Assembly: GCF_003194585.1 (NCBI RefSeq)
Contig: NZ_QHKZ01000003.1
Location: forward strand, 248,001-312,000
Source of the DNA: Nocardioides daejeonensis
GTDB lineage: Bacteria; Actinomycetota; Actinomycetes; Propionibacteriales; Nocardioidaceae
Direction: 5' to 3'
Length of the DNA: 64,000 bases
Part shown: positions 8,747 to 17,655 of the stretch, in pieces
Position numbering within the stretch: position 1 is the first letter of the stretch
Layout of the letters: each line of letters begins with the position of its first letter
Position numbers and translations under genes: made by a program
The notes under the pieces: model-generated
The model's database searches: none
Told to the model about the DNA's origin: nothing
What the model saw: the letters and a program-made list of their open reading frames with translations, nothing else

Positions 8747-11700
8747 TCACTTGAGCAGCACTCCGTTCGCGTTGGAGGCGAGGTGGTTGGCGTCACCCGC
8801 GAAGGAGACCTTGTAACCACCGCTGAGGATGAGCGTCACCAGTTGCGGTGCCGCGTTGCAGATGGCCACACCCGCCGCGTCCGTGTTGAGGGTGCACACG
8901 ACGGTGTTGCCGATCTTGAACTGCAGCGGAAGTCCGGCCAGCGGCGTGCTGCCCGAGCGGAGGGTCACCCGGAGCGAGCCCAGCGGCAGGCCCAGCGGGA
9001 GCAGCTTCACCACGGCCGCGTCGGCAGTCAGGCTGGTGGCTCGCTTGGCGACGCTCACCCCGACCTGTCCCGAGGTGCTTCCTGCGAAGGCGTCCGAGCC
9101 CGAGTAGACGGCCTTCACGTTGTGGCTCCCGGCGCCCAGGTCCGCCGTGCTGTAGCTGGCGGTGCCGGTGTTGCCCGGCCCGGCCGCCACGGCGACCGTC
9201 GCCAGCGTGGTGGCGCCGTCCATGAACTTCACCGTGCCCGTCGGGGCGCCCAGCCCGCCGGCTGCAGGGTTGACCTTCGCAGTGAAGGTGACCTGGTCGC
9301 CGTACGTGGTCGACGTCTTCGAGGCGGTCAGCGCGGTGCTGGTGCCGACCTTGGCCACCTGCTGCGTCAACGACGTCAGCGTCGGCGCGAAGTGGGCGTC
9401 GCCGGAGTAGACGGCGGTGACCAGGTGGTCGCCCGGCGAGAGCGAGGAGATCGCCGGGCTCTGTGCCGCGCCGTCCTCGATCTCGATGGCGTCGCCCAGC
9501 GGCTGGCCGTCGACCTCGAACTGGATGAACCCGGTCGGGGCGCCGGTGCCGGCCTGCTCCGAGGCGATGGTGGCAGTGAACCGGACGGCCTGGCCGTGGT
9601 CGCTGCTGTCGTCGCTCGAGGTCAGGTCGAGGGAGACGGTGGCCGCGGCGACGGTCTGGGCGAGGATGTCGCCGCTGCCGCCGTACCCGGCGTCGGGCAC
9701 GAAGGCCGCGATGACCGTGTGGTCGCCCGGGTCGGGCGAGGCGATCGTGGTGCTCTCCGCACGTCCGTTGCCGTCCAGCACCACCTGGCCGCCCAACGGC
9801 GCGCCGTCGACGCTGAACCGGATCATGCCCGTGGGCACGGTGCCGTCCTCGGCCTCCACCTGCGCGCTGAAGGAGATCAGCTCGCCGAAGGTCGACGGGT
9901 TGGCCGACGACGTCACCACCGTGGTGGTCGGGACGATCGCCGCGCCGGCGATCACCGTGTGCTGCACCTGCTGGGAGACGCTGGTCGCATAGCCCGCGTC
10001 GCCGACGTACGTCGCCACGATCTGGTGGTCGCCCGCCTCGAGGTCCGCGAGTGCCATGGTGGCCTGCGCACCGCCCGGGGAGGGCTGGACCGACGTCGCG
10101 CCGATGAGGTCGCCGTTCGCGGTGAAGCTGACCAGTCCGGTCGGGGTGCCGGAGCCCGGTGCGACCGGCGTGACCGCCGCGGTGATCGTGATGTTCTGGC
10201 CCTCCGCGGACGGCGAGGGGCTGACCAGCACGGTCGTGGTGGTGTCGGCCTGGGCGACCTGCTGCTGCACACTGGCCTGGCTGCCGTCGAAGTTCCCGGT
10301 GCCGGCATAGACAGCGGTCACCGTGTGACCGCCGGCCAGCAACGAGCCGACCGCGGGGAACACTGCGGTCCCGCCCACCAGGGTGACCGGCGAGCCGACG
10401 TTGGCTCCGTCGATCCGCAGCTGCACCGTGCCGATCGGCGTACCGACGCCCGGCGAGAGCACCGCCACGTCGGCGGTGAAGGTCACGGCCTCGCCGGAGA
10501 CGGTCGAGGGGCTCGACGAGGTCAACGTGACCTCCGTCCCGGCCTTGGTGACCGTGACCGTGCGCGGGTTGGCGGAGCTGGCCCGGTAGACGTCATCGCC
10601 GGAGTAGGTGGCGACGACATTGTGGGTACCGGCCGCGAGGTCGTCGAGGGCGAGGCTGGCCTCGCCCGAGCCGTCCAGGCCGACCGTGCCGAGCACCGTG
10701 CCACCGGAGGTGAAGGTGACCTGCCCGGTCGGGACGCCACCGGCAGTGCTGGAGACGACCGCGCCGAGGACGACCTGCTGGCCGTAGTGCACCGCCGAGG
10801 GCGTCGCCGAGCTGGTCGTGGTGGTGACCAGGAGCGGCGGGCGCACCAGGAAGGTGACCGCACCGGAGTCGCTGCCCGCGTGCTCGGCGCTGCCGAGGTA
10901 CGTCGCGGTCACGGTGTGGTTGCCGAGTCCGAGCGAGTCGATGGCGGCGCTGGTGGCCTGGCCGCCGGAGAGCGCGACCGGCGCACCGAAGTTCGCCCCG
11001 TCGATGGCGAACTGCACCGACCCGGAGGGCTGACCGGCTCCGTTCACGTACGCGGTGAAGGAGACGTTCTCGCCGTGGGTCGCCGGGGACTCGGACGGCG
11101 TGACCGTCGTGGTGGTGGTGATCTTGTCGACGGCGAAGGGGCTGCTTGCCGTAGCCGCCACCAGCGTGCTCGTGCCCGCGAAACTGGCGCTGACCGTCGC
11201 GTTGCGGACCGGCAGGCCGACGGGGAGCTGAGCGGTGGCGACGCCCGCGGCGTCGGTGGTCGCGGAGACCGTGCCGCCGCCGGAGAGCGCGAACGTGAGC
11301 TGCCGGCCCGCGGCGCTCGCCCCGGTGAGGTCGGTCAGCTTCGCCTTCACGGTCGCGTTGGTGCCGTGCTGGGCGCCGGTGTCGCCGGTGTAGGTGAGGC
11401 TGGTGCAGTTCTGGTGCGTGACCACGACGCTGGTGGCCGCCCGCGCGGCCCCGGCCGTGACGGTCACGCCCCAGTTGGCCCGCGAACCGTTCTTGCTCAG
11501 CTGGTCGCTCTCCGACGGCACGGTGATCGTGGCGCTGTAGGCGCCACCGGCACCGGTGGTGGTGGTCGCCGTGACCCGCTGTCCGGGGTTGATCTGGGAC
11601 TTGTCGAGCGCGACGTTCACCGGCACCCCGGCGGCGAAGCTGCTGAGCGTCCCGGCAACCGTGACGGTGCCGCCCGCACAGGTCAACGAAGGCGTCGCGG

Positions 11701-12625
11701 TCGCACTCACGGTCGTGCCGGCGCTCGGCGTGCTCGCCGAGGAGAGGTTCTTGGTCATCGTGAGCTTGGCGCCGTCGAGCGGCAGCACGAGTACGTCGCG
11801 TGCGTCGTTCTTGTGGGCCTGGGACCACCAGATGTTGTTGCTGGTCTGCCCGTCGGCCGAGGCCGCCGAGATCTTCTTGGTGGCGACGGTGCCGATGCCG
11901 TTCTGGGTGATGTTCTCGTTGACCACCGAGACCGGGGCCTGGAACGGGAGCACGCCCTCGAAGGTGTCCGCACCGGTGCCGCCGAGGGAGCCGGCGTCGT
12001 AGCTGAAGCCGCCTTCGTAGGTGATCTCCTGGTTCATCTGCCAGGTGTCGCCTGCGTTGAGCGGGAAGTCGTGCGTCTTCCACGACGGGCTCGGGTCGAG
12101 CTTCAGGTTGATCACGGCAGTGATCCCCTGGCTGATGATGCTGACCTTCGCGGTGGCGTTCAGGTTCTGCTTCTGGGTCTCCTGCAGGACCGCCAGGTCG
12201 GAGGTCCGCACGAACCGGGTGCCGGTGACTGAGCCGCTGAAGCCCGAGAGCGAGGCGTTGCCCACGCTGGGCACCGCGACGGAGCCGGAACCACCGGTGA
12301 TGTTGCCGCTGATGTTGAGCTTGTAGGCCTCCTGGCCCGCGAAGGTCTCGACACCGGCGACCGTGTAGACGAGGTTCTCGTTGATCGTGACGTCGGTGCC
12401 CTCGGCCTGGTAGCGGAACGAGGTGGCGTAGGTCCACGACCAGCCTGTGTTCCAGGCCGCGACGTCTTCGCCGGTGGCCTGGGCCGCGTTGGCCGGGCTG
12501 CCGCCGGCAACGCCGACGAGCACGCCCAGACAGAGCGCGAGCACGCTCGCGAACGTCAGCGGGCGCCGTACTCTCCGGGGCGACCTGGGCGGGGATACGA
12601 GGGGATCACGAGTTGCCACACGCAT
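8747..12625 (-). CDS. Secreted Ig-like repeat protein with unique N-terminal domain (1292 aa)
   Basis: The chosen start is the ATG at 12625, which puts a signal peptide (SVLALCLGVLVGVAGG ... ANA) close to the N-terminus; an upstream start at 12787 would add 54 residues that do not look like a leader. Residues about 50-330 form a beta-rich domain of unknown type with many Asn, Thr and Gly residues. About eight Ig-like domains follow, with YSGDD/YSGSD end motifs and PTG-VQF strands. The C-terminal 100 residues carry the special domain LAGLPLQFKIG...GGYKVSFAGDANHL shared with the downstream protein. No sorting signal or C-terminal membrane helix is present. The shared final domain and adjacency point to tandem duplication and a joint extracellular function. 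The ligand is unknown. Confidence 0.78.
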   Translation of the reverse strand: MRVATRDPLVSPPRSPRRVRRPLTFASVLALCLGVLVGVAGGSPANAAQATGEDVAAWNTGWSWTYATSFRYQAEGTDVTINENLVYTVAGVETFAGQEAYKLNISGNITGGSGSVAVPSVGNASLSGFSGSVTGTRFVRTSDLAVLQETQKQNLNATAKVSIISQGITAVINLKLDPSPSWKTHDFPLNAGDTWQMNQEITYEGGFSYDAGSLGGTGADTFEGVLPFQAPVSVVNENITQNGIGTVATKKISAASADGQTSNNIWWSQAHKNDARDVLVLPLDGAKLTMTKNLSSASTPSAGTTVSATATPSLTCAGGTVTVAGTLSSFAAGVPVNVALDKSQINPGQRVTATTTTGAGGAYSATITVPSESDQLSKNGSRANWGVTVTAGAARAATSVVVTHQNCTSLTYTGDTGAQHGTNATVKAKLTDLTGASAAGRQLTFALSGGGTVSATTDAAGVATAQLPVGLPVRNATVSASFAGTSTLVAATASSPFAVDKITTTTTVTPSESPATHGENVSFTAYVNGAGQPSGSVQFAIDGANFGAPVALSGGQATSAAIDSLGLGNHTVTATYLGSAEHAGSDSGAVTFLVRPPLLVTTTTSSATPSAVHYGQQVVLGAVVSSTAGGVPTGQVTFTSGGTVLGTVGLDGSGEASLALDDLAAGTHNVVATYSGDDVYRASSANPRTVTVTKAGTEVTLTSSSPSTVSGEAVTFTADVAVLSPGVGTPIGTVQLRIDGANVGSPVTLVGGTAVFPAVGSLLAGGHTVTAVYAGTGNFDGSQASVQQQVAQADTTTTVLVSPSPSAEGQNITITAAVTPVAPGSGTPTGLVSFTANGDLIGATSVQPSPGGAQATMALADLEAGDHQIVATYVGDAGYATSVSQQVQHTVIAGAAIVPTTTVVTSSANPSTFGELISFSAQVEAEDGTVPTGMIRFSVDGAPLGGQVVLDGNGRAESTTIASPDPGDHTVIAAFVPDAGYGGSGDILAQTVAAATVSLDLTSSDDSSDHGQAVRFTATIASEQAGTGAPTGFIQFEVDGQPLGDAIEIEDGAAQSPAISSLSPGDHLVTAVYSGDAHFAPTLTSLTQQVAKVGTSTALTASKTSTTYGDQVTFTAKVNPAAGGLGAPTGTVKFMDGATTLATVAVAAGPGNTGTASYSTADLGAGSHNVKAVYSGSDAFAGSTSGQVGVSVAKRATSLTADAAVVKLLPLGLPLGSLRVTLRSGSTPLAGLPLQFKIGNTVVCTLNTDAAGVAICNAAPQLVTLILSGGYKVSFAGDANHLASNANGVLLK

Positions 12626-12820
12626 GTCTTCATCTCTCGAACGTGTCGCCCTCCCATGGCCCACCACGAACCAGCGACGCGCGGAGTCAAGCAGGAACGT
12701 GTTGCAGGTCTCAACGGTGGTCTGGACCGGGCCCCGGCGCCGTGTAACCTCCCCGCCCAGAATTCGTTCTCCCCATTTCTGGGGCACTCGTCCCGGTCGT
12801 TACCTTCGCGCCTCAAAGGC

Positions 12821-12882
12821 GATCGTCCCTAACAGTTTCGTGGTCGATCCGGCTCGGGACCACGAAACTGTTAGGGACGATC
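12821..12882. repeat. Palindromic repeat element, copy 2
   Basis: Arms of 25 nt (12821-12845 and 12858-12882) pair perfectly around a 12-nt loop, and two further base pairs extend the stem. One arm position differs from copy 1 (CAGTTTCG instead of CAGATTCG) and the other arm carries the matching change, so pairing is preserved. It lies 16 nt after the thiolase stop codon on the minus strand. The rest of the 272-nt gap to the Ig-repeat gene holds no gene that I can support. Confidence 0.9.
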
Positions 12883-12897
12883 GCTCGTGCGGGGGTG

Positions 12898-14088
12898 CTA
12901 CCTGGCCACGATCACCGAGGAGCCGTGGCCGAAGAGGCCCTGGTTGGCGGTGATGCCCACCCGCGCGCCCTCGACCTGGCGTCCTTCGGCCTGGCCGCGC
13001 AGCTGCCAGGTGAGCTCGCAGACCTGGGCCAGCGCCTGGGCCGGAACGGCCTCGCCGAAGCAGGCCAGCCCCCCGGACGGGTTGACCGGGATGCGACCGC
13101 CGATGGTGGTGTCGCCGGCGCGCAGCAGCGCCTCCGCCTCGCCGCGCTTGGCAAGCTGCAGGTCCTCGATCCAGTCGAGCTCGAGTGCCGTCGACAGGTC
13201 GTAGACCTCGGCGACCGAGACGTCCTCGGGCGCGATCCCGGCCTCCTCGTACGCCGCGTGACCGATCGACTCCTTGAAGGTCAGCTCCGGGGCGGCCACC
13301 GCAGCCGTCGACTCGGTCGAGAAGAGCGGCATGTCGATGATCGTGTTGGGGAAGGTCGGCGTGACCGTCGAGATGGCCTTGATCTTCACCGGGTCGGCGA
13401 TGCCGTGCTTGCGCGCATATTCGACCGACGTCACGAGCACTGCGGCACCACCGTCGGAGGTCGCACAGATGTCGAGCAGGTGCAGCGGGTCGGCGACCAC
13501 AGCGGAGTTCACCACGTCCGCGACGCTGACCTCCTTGCGGTAGCGGGCATAGGGGTTGTTGAGCCCATGACGCGCGTTCTTGACCTTGACCGCGGCGAAG
13601 TCCTCGGACGTGGCGCCGTACAGGTCCATCCGGCGTCGCGCATAGAGCGCGAAGTACCCCGGGTTGGTCATGCCCATGAGCTTGAAGCGCAGCCAGTCAG
13701 GGTCGTCCCAGCGCTCCCCCGCGTTGGGCGCCAGGAAGCCCTTCGGAGTCGTGTCGGCGCCGACGACCAGAGCCACCTCGGCCTGACCGGCGAGGATCCG
13801 GGAGCGCGCGGTGTCGAGCGCCTGCGCGCCGGTCGCACAGGCGGCGTACGACGTGGCGACGCGCGCGCCGTTCCAGCCGAGCGCCTGGGCGAAGGTCGAA
13901 CCGGCGACGTAGCCGCCGTACCCGTTGCGCACGGTCTCGCCGCCGACGATCAGGTCGACGTCCTGCCACGGCACGCCGGCGTCGGCCAGCGCGGCGCGGG
14001 CCGCCTTGACGCCGTACTTGACGAACGAGTGGCCCCACTTGCCCCAGGGGTGCATGCCGACACCCAGGATGGCGACGTCGTTGCTCAT
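12898..14088 (-). CDS. Thiolase-fold protein, SCPx/lipid-transfer type
   Basis: A 396-residue protein starting SNDVAILGVGMHPWGKWG, typical of the actinobacterial thiolase branch annotated as acetyl-CoA acetyltransferase or lipid-transfer protein. The nucleophile region SYAACATGAQAL has Cys at residue 84, and the tail keeps a GHGSS motif. The canonical GHP of biosynthetic thiolases is absent, with NPSGGLACFGEAVPAQ in its place. This is the SCP-x/Ltp-like pattern associated with cleavage of branched or sterol side-chain acyl-CoAs. Its ATG overlaps the stop of the DUF35 gene by one base (TGATG), and such pairs usually form a complex in which DUF35 binds the acyl-CoA. Substrate is not deducible here. 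An open frame extending upstream in the same register is not the real start. Confidence 0.85.
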   Translation of the reverse strand: MSNDVAILGVGMHPWGKWGHSFVKYGVKAARAALADAGVPWQDVDLIVGGETVRNGYGGYVAGSTFAQALGWNGARVATSYAACATGAQALDTARSRILAGQAEVALVVGADTTPKGFLAPNAGERWDDPDWLRFKLMGMTNPGYFALYARRRMDLYGATSEDFAAVKVKNARHGLNNPYARYRKEVSVADVVNSAVVADPLHLLDICATSDGGAAVLVTSVEYARKHGIADPVKIKAISTVTPTFPNTIIDMPLFSTESTAAVAAPELTFKESIGHAAYEEAGIAPEDVSVAEVYDLSTALELDWIEDLQLAKRGEAEALLRAGDTTIGGRIPVNPSGGLACFGEAVPAQALAQVCELTWQLRGQAEGRQVEGARVGITANQGLFGHGSSVIVAR

Positions 14089-14531
14089 CAGTTGCCTCCC
14101 TCGGCTGCGGCGGTCGGGCGCCACTTCCACATGGTCTTCACGGTGCCGTCCTCCTCGGTCCAGGCCGGCTCGACCACGAGCTCGACCGGGGCACCGACCT
14201 TCACCGAGTCGACACCGAAGCCGCTGGCCAGCTGTCCGAGGACGACGATGCCCTCGGGCAGTTCGACGGCAGCCAGCGCGAAGGGCTGGTAGGGGTCGGA
14301 GGTCGGCGTGTACGGCGCCGGCGGCTGGTACTGCGCATCGGTGTAGGACCAGACCACGCCGGTGCGGGAGAGCTCGGCGTCGACGAACGTCTCGCCGTCG
14401 CACGCAGGGTTGCGACAGAAGTCGACTCCCTTCGGGAAGGCCAGCGTGCCGCAGGCCTCGCACTTGCTCGCGATCAGCGCGGGCTCGGAGCCGGTGGTGA
14501 ACCAGCCCTCCACCGCAGGTGTCTCGGTCAT
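14088..14531 (-). CDS. DUF35 OB-fold / zinc-ribbon acyl-CoA-associated protein
   Basis: A 147-residue protein beginning MTETPAVEGWFTTG. Near residue 25 it has the rubredoxin-like zinc ribbon KCEACGTLAFPKG...FCRNPAC, followed by an OB-fold region with PEGIVVLGQLASGFG. This two-part layout is the DUF35 family (ChsH2/Ltp2-partner type), which joins thiolase- or hydratase-fold partners to make heteromeric enzymes on CoA thioesters. It is the upstream member of a translationally coupled pair with the thiolase-fold protein. The 256-nt stretch between this gene and pstB holds its promoter region and the pstB terminator; I see no other gene there. Confidence 0.85.
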   Translation of the reverse strand: MTETPAVEGWFTTGSEPALIASKCEACGTLAFPKGVDFCRNPACDGETFVDAELSRTGVVWSYTDAQYQPPAPYTPTSDPYQPFALAAVELPEGIVVLGQLASGFGVDSVKVGAPVELVVEPAWTEEDGTVKTMWKWRPTAAAEGGN

Positions 14532-14747
14532 TCGCCTCGCCTGTCCTCGTCGACGTCGGAACACACGGATTGTGCCGCATCGACGGGCCGGGCCGGTCTC
14601 TTGTTCCGTTCAGCGCCCGCAGCGGGATGTGAGGTGTGCCTCAGCCGCACTCCCCGGCATCTCCACGCCACGACGGCGTACGCCCCACACGTCCCACTGT
14701 GTGACGAAAACTGTTGCTTGGTGTGTGTAGCTACGGCCGACAAGCAC

Positions 14748-14775
14748 CAGTTTCCCCGCCCGGGCGGGGAAACTG
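14748..14775 (-). terminator. Perfect 28-nt palindrome after pstB
   Basis: A self-complementary sequence centred on CCCGGG (left half CAGTTTCCCCGCCC) lies 13 nt beyond the pstB stop. It would form a very stable stem ending the pst transcript. There is no separate loop in the primary sequence, so a few central pairs must open. Confidence 0.7.
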
Positions 14776-14787
14776 ATCGAGGGCGGG

Positions 14788-15681
14788 TCAGCCAAACCGA
14801 CCGTTGACGTAGTCCTCGGTACGGCGGTCGCGGGGGTGTTGGAACATGGCTTCGGTGTCGCCGTGCTCGACGATGACGCCGGGGGTGCCCTGCTCGGCGA
14901 GGAAGAAGGCGCAGCGGTCGGAGACGCGGGCAGCCTGTTGCATGTTGTGGGTGACGATGACGATGGTGACCTCTTCGGCGAGCTCGAGCATCGTCTCCTC
15001 GATCACCCGGGTGGAGGTGGGGTCGAGGGCTGAGCAGGGCTCGTCCATGAGCAGCACCCGAGGGCGGATCGCGAGCGAGCGGGCGATGCACAGGCGCTGC
15101 TGCTGACCACCGGAGAGGCCACCTCCGGGGGCGTCGAGGCGGTCCTTGACCTCGTTCCAGAGCCCCCCGCGGATCAGACAGCTCTCCACGAGCTCCTCCT
15201 TCGTGGCGCGGGAGGCCCGGGTGCCGGTGAGCTTGAGACCGGCCAGCACGTTCTCGCGGATGGACATCGCCGGGAACGGGTTGGGCTTCTGGAAGACCAT
15301 CCCGATCTCACGGCGCGCGTCGATCAGCCGCTTGTCAGGGGCGTAGATGTCGGAGCCGTCCAGGAGCACCTCGCCGGCCAGGGCCGCCGAGGGCACCAGC
15401 TCGTGCATCCGGTTGAGGATGCGCAGGAACGTCGACTTGCCACAGCCGGACGGCCCGATCAGGGCGGTGATGCCGCCTGCCGGCATCGTCAACGACACCC
15501 GGTCGAGCACCCTGCGGTCGCCGAACCAGGCCGTGATCTCTCGCGCCTCGAGGGTCGCCAGGCCGTCTGTGCGCCGGTGCCGGAGGCCCCGCAGCTGATC
15601 GATCTCGCGCGGGACGCCGGCGCCGGGCGGCACCGCCGGGATGGTGGTGGTCTCGTCGTTGGTGACGGCCGGACTGCTCAC
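14788..15681 (-). CDS. pstB: Phosphate ABC transporter ATP-binding protein PstB
   Basis: A 297-residue ABC ATPase that powers high-affinity phosphate uptake through PstC/PstA. Walker [10 protein letters not shown] is at residues 76-84; the Q-loop reads VFQKPNPFP; the signature is LSGGQQQR; Walker B is [12 protein letters not shown]; and the switch His is in VTHNM. An N-terminal extension of about 45 residues precedes the ATPase fold. The GTG start follows CAGGAG. It is the last gene of the seven-gene pst cluster and is separated from pstS by a 70-nt gap containing a strong hairpin. No phoU gene is nearby. Confidence 0.96.
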   Translation of the reverse strand: MSSPAVTNDETTTIPAVPPGAGVPREIDQLRGLRHRRTDGLATLEAREITAWFGDRRVLDRVSLTMPAGGITALIGPSGCGKSTFLRILNRMHELVPSAALAGEVLLDGSDIYAPDKRLIDARREIGMVFQKPNPFPAMSIRENVLAGLKLTGTRASRATKEELVESCLIRGGLWNEVKDRLDAPGGGLSGGQQQRLCIARSLAIRPRVLLMDEPCSALDPTSTRVIEETMLELAEEVTIVIVTHNMQQAARVSDRCAFFLAEQGTPGVIVEHGDTEAMFQHPRDRRTEDYVNGRFG

Positions 15682-15707
15682 GTGATGCTCCTGGTGTGGG
15701 ACGGGAT

Positions 15708-15735
15708 CGGCGGGCCGACCGGAGCCGGCCCGCCG
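15708..15735 (-). promoter_or_regulatory. Intercistronic hairpin between pstS and pstB
   Basis: A perfect 10-bp GC-only stem (CGGCGGGCCG with CGGCCCGCCG) closes an 8-nt loop, 16 nt after the pstS stop and 27 nt before pstB. Such a hairpin inside an operon would be expected to terminate part of the transcription or protect upstream RNA, raising binding-protein levels over ATPase. Confidence 0.55.
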
Positions 15736-15750
15736 AGGGTGCCCGTCAGG

Positions 15751-17580
15751 TCACTTCTGCGTGACCGTGACGGTGGCCGAGGCGGCCTTGAGGTTGCCGT
15801 TGCCGGCGAAGCTGACGGTCAGCTTGTGCTTGCCCTTCTTCAGGGACTTGAGCGTCACCTTCGCGACACCCGCCTTGAGCGTGCCGGTGCCGAGGACCTT
15901 CTTGCCCTCCTTGACCGTCACCTTGCCGGACGCCTTCAGCGCGCTGCCCGGGATGGTGACGGTGACCTTGCCCGACGCCTTCTTGTTCTTCTTGATCTTC
16001 TTCGCGAACGCGGACTTCAGGCTGGTGATGCCCTTGCTCACCGCGAGCTCCGCGGTCGCCGTCCCCGTGCCGTACGTCGCGTTGCCCGCATAGGCGACCG
16101 CCACGGTCTGGGTGCCCACCGCCACGTCGGCAGGGAGGGTGAGGGTCGCCGTACCGGACGCCAGGCTGCCAGTGACCTTCTTGCCACCGGCGGTCGCGGT
16201 GACCTGACCGGTCACCTCGCCGGCCGCCCCGGTGACAGTGACCGTGACCTTCGCCGCCTTGCCGTAGCTGGTGCTGACCGGGGCGACCACGGCAGCGACC
16301 TGCGCAGCAGCCTTGACCGTGACGGCGACCGGCGCGGAGACAGAGCCCTGGTAGGCGACTCCGGTCGGCAGGAAGCGTGCAGTGTAGTTGTGCGCTCCCG
16401 CAGCGACGCCGGTCAACGTCTTCTTGGCAGTGCCTTGCGCGATGCTCGCCTCACCGACGACGGTCTCGCCCTCGAGGAACTGCACCTTGCCGTCGGGCGC
16501 GTTGCCGCCCGCGCTCACGGTGGCGCTCAGCGCCACGGTGCCGCCTGCGGGTGAGGTGGCGGTCAGTGCGGTCTGGGTGGCCTGGGCGACGTTGGTGGCG
16601 AAGTTCGACGAGGCACCCTGCGTGGCCTCGCCGCAGACACCGCCGTTGGTCGGGCGCGCCATCTGGTCGAACCCGGCAGCCTCGATCAACGGGCGGGCGG
16701 CGTCGGAGCAGATGAAGCCGTCGGAGCCGAAGACGCCCAGGATGTCGGCCTTGGCGACGTCGGCCTGGCGCACCACGTTGTAGAGCGCCCGCTTGGCGCT
16801 CAGGCCACCGGCGACCAGGTTCAGGGTGCCGTCCAGCTTCGCCCGGCCGGCCGAGAAGGGGGCGATGGCATGGGGGTTGGCCTTGATCGGGGTGTCGTCG
16901 TGCTCCTGCACCTCGACGACGCTGCCGGCCAGGGTCGGCGCGTTGCCGCCGTTGATCCGCTTGAGCTCGCCCTCGAAGAAGGAGCGGGTTCCGGAGCCCG
17001 ACTGGGGAATCATCGGCACGATGACGCCGGACTTGCCGCCGATCTGGCTCCAGTTGGTGACCTGCCCGGTGTAGATCTTCAGCAGGTCGGCCTCGGAGAC
17101 CGAGGCCGGGGCGTTGCTGCCCTTGGCGATGGCCATCTCGAGCACGTCGACGGCGAACGGGAACGCCTGGAGCCCCGCCTCCTTCTCGGCGCTGTTCAGC
17201 GCGGAGGAGGAGCGAGCGTAGTCGACGTCGGCGTCGTTGGCGGTGCCGTAGAGCCGGCCCTTGCCGGCGCCGGAGCCGTTGGGCCGGGTGATCGGCGTGG
17301 CGCCCTGGACCAGGGTGACGTTGCCGCCACCGGTGGCGTCGAAGGAGACCAGGCGGTTCGTGCTCTTGCCGGCGTTGTATCCGGGGACGGCGACACCGTT
17401 CACGGTGTGCCCGTCCGCCAGGTAGCCGAGCGCGAACTGGCTGGTGTCGGAGCCGACACCGACCAGGTCGGTGGACTGCGGGACGAAGGTCGGGTCGGCC
17501 GAGGCGGCCGGGGCCGCCGCGAACGAAGCCACCACGACGGCGGCGGTCGCCAGACCTGCGGCGTACCTGCGTGCAGACAT
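15751..17580 (-). CDS. pstS: PstS-type phosphate-binding protein with C-terminal Ig-like domains
   Basis: A 609-residue exported protein; the ATG at 17580 follows GAGGAG. After the signal peptide (ending APAASA) residues about 30-340 are a type-2 periplasmic binding domain: GVGSDTSQFA near the start, a YARSSSALNS segment, LLKIYTGQVTNWSQIGG and PQSGSGTRSFFEGEL, all PstS-like anion-binding landmarks. Residues about 345-609 contain roughly three Ig-like beta domains ending in Lys-rich segments (KKIKKNKKASGKV). There is no lipobox and no C-terminal membrane helix, unlike usual Gram-positive PstS lipoproteins, so it may be extracellular or bound to the wall by its Ig domains. It follows the sortase-like gene by 75 nt. 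Confidence 0.82.
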   Translation of the reverse strand: MSARRYAAGLATAAVVVASFAAAPAASADPTFVPQSTDLVGVGSDTSQFALGYLADGHTVNGVAVPGYNAGKSTNRLVSFDATGGGNVTLVQGATPITRPNGSGAGKGRLYGTANDADVDYARSSSALNSAEKEAGLQAFPFAVDVLEMAIAKGSNAPASVSEADLLKIYTGQVTNWSQIGGKSGVIVPMIPQSGSGTRSFFEGELKRINGGNAPTLAGSVVEVQEHDDTPIKANPHAIAPFSAGRAKLDGTLNLVAGGLSAKRALYNVVRQADVAKADILGVFGSDGFICSDAARPLIEAAGFDQMARPTNGGVCGEATQGASSNFATNVAQATQTALTATSPAGGTVALSATVSAGGNAPDGKVQFLEGETVVGEASIAQGTAKKTLTGVAAGAHNYTARFLPTGVAYQGSVSAPVAVTVKAAAQVAAVVAPVSTSYGKAAKVTVTVTGAAGEVTGQVTATAGGKKVTGSLASGTATLTLPADVAVGTQTVAVAYAGNATYGTGTATAELAVSKGITSLKSAFAKKIKKNKKASGKVTVTIPGSALKASGKVTVKEGKKVLGTGTLKAGVAKVTLKSLKKGKHKLTVSFAGNGNLKAASATVTVTQK

Positions 17581-17655
17581 CAAACACTCCTCATCGGTTG
17601 GTGCTGCGTTGTGTTTCCAGGGCCCTGGGCCGGTCGGCCCGAGGGAGTTCGGGGG

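Noticed and set aside
5235..12232. Very long open frames (917 and 1149 codons) antisense to the two Ig-repeat genes
   Set aside because: They mirror the Ig repeats in the other strand. Their translations are Arg/Gly/Asp/Val-rich with no signal peptide or family resemblance.
14089..14580. A longer N-terminus for the thiolase-fold protein
   Set aside because: The extra residues are another reading frame of the DUF35 gene. The ATG at 14088 overlaps the DUF35 stop in the usual coupled way and begins the conserved thiolase sequence.
14686..14703. CACAC-N8-GTGTG inverted repeat upstream of the DUF35/thiolase pair
   Set aside because: The arms are only 5 bp and low complexity, too weak to call an operator.
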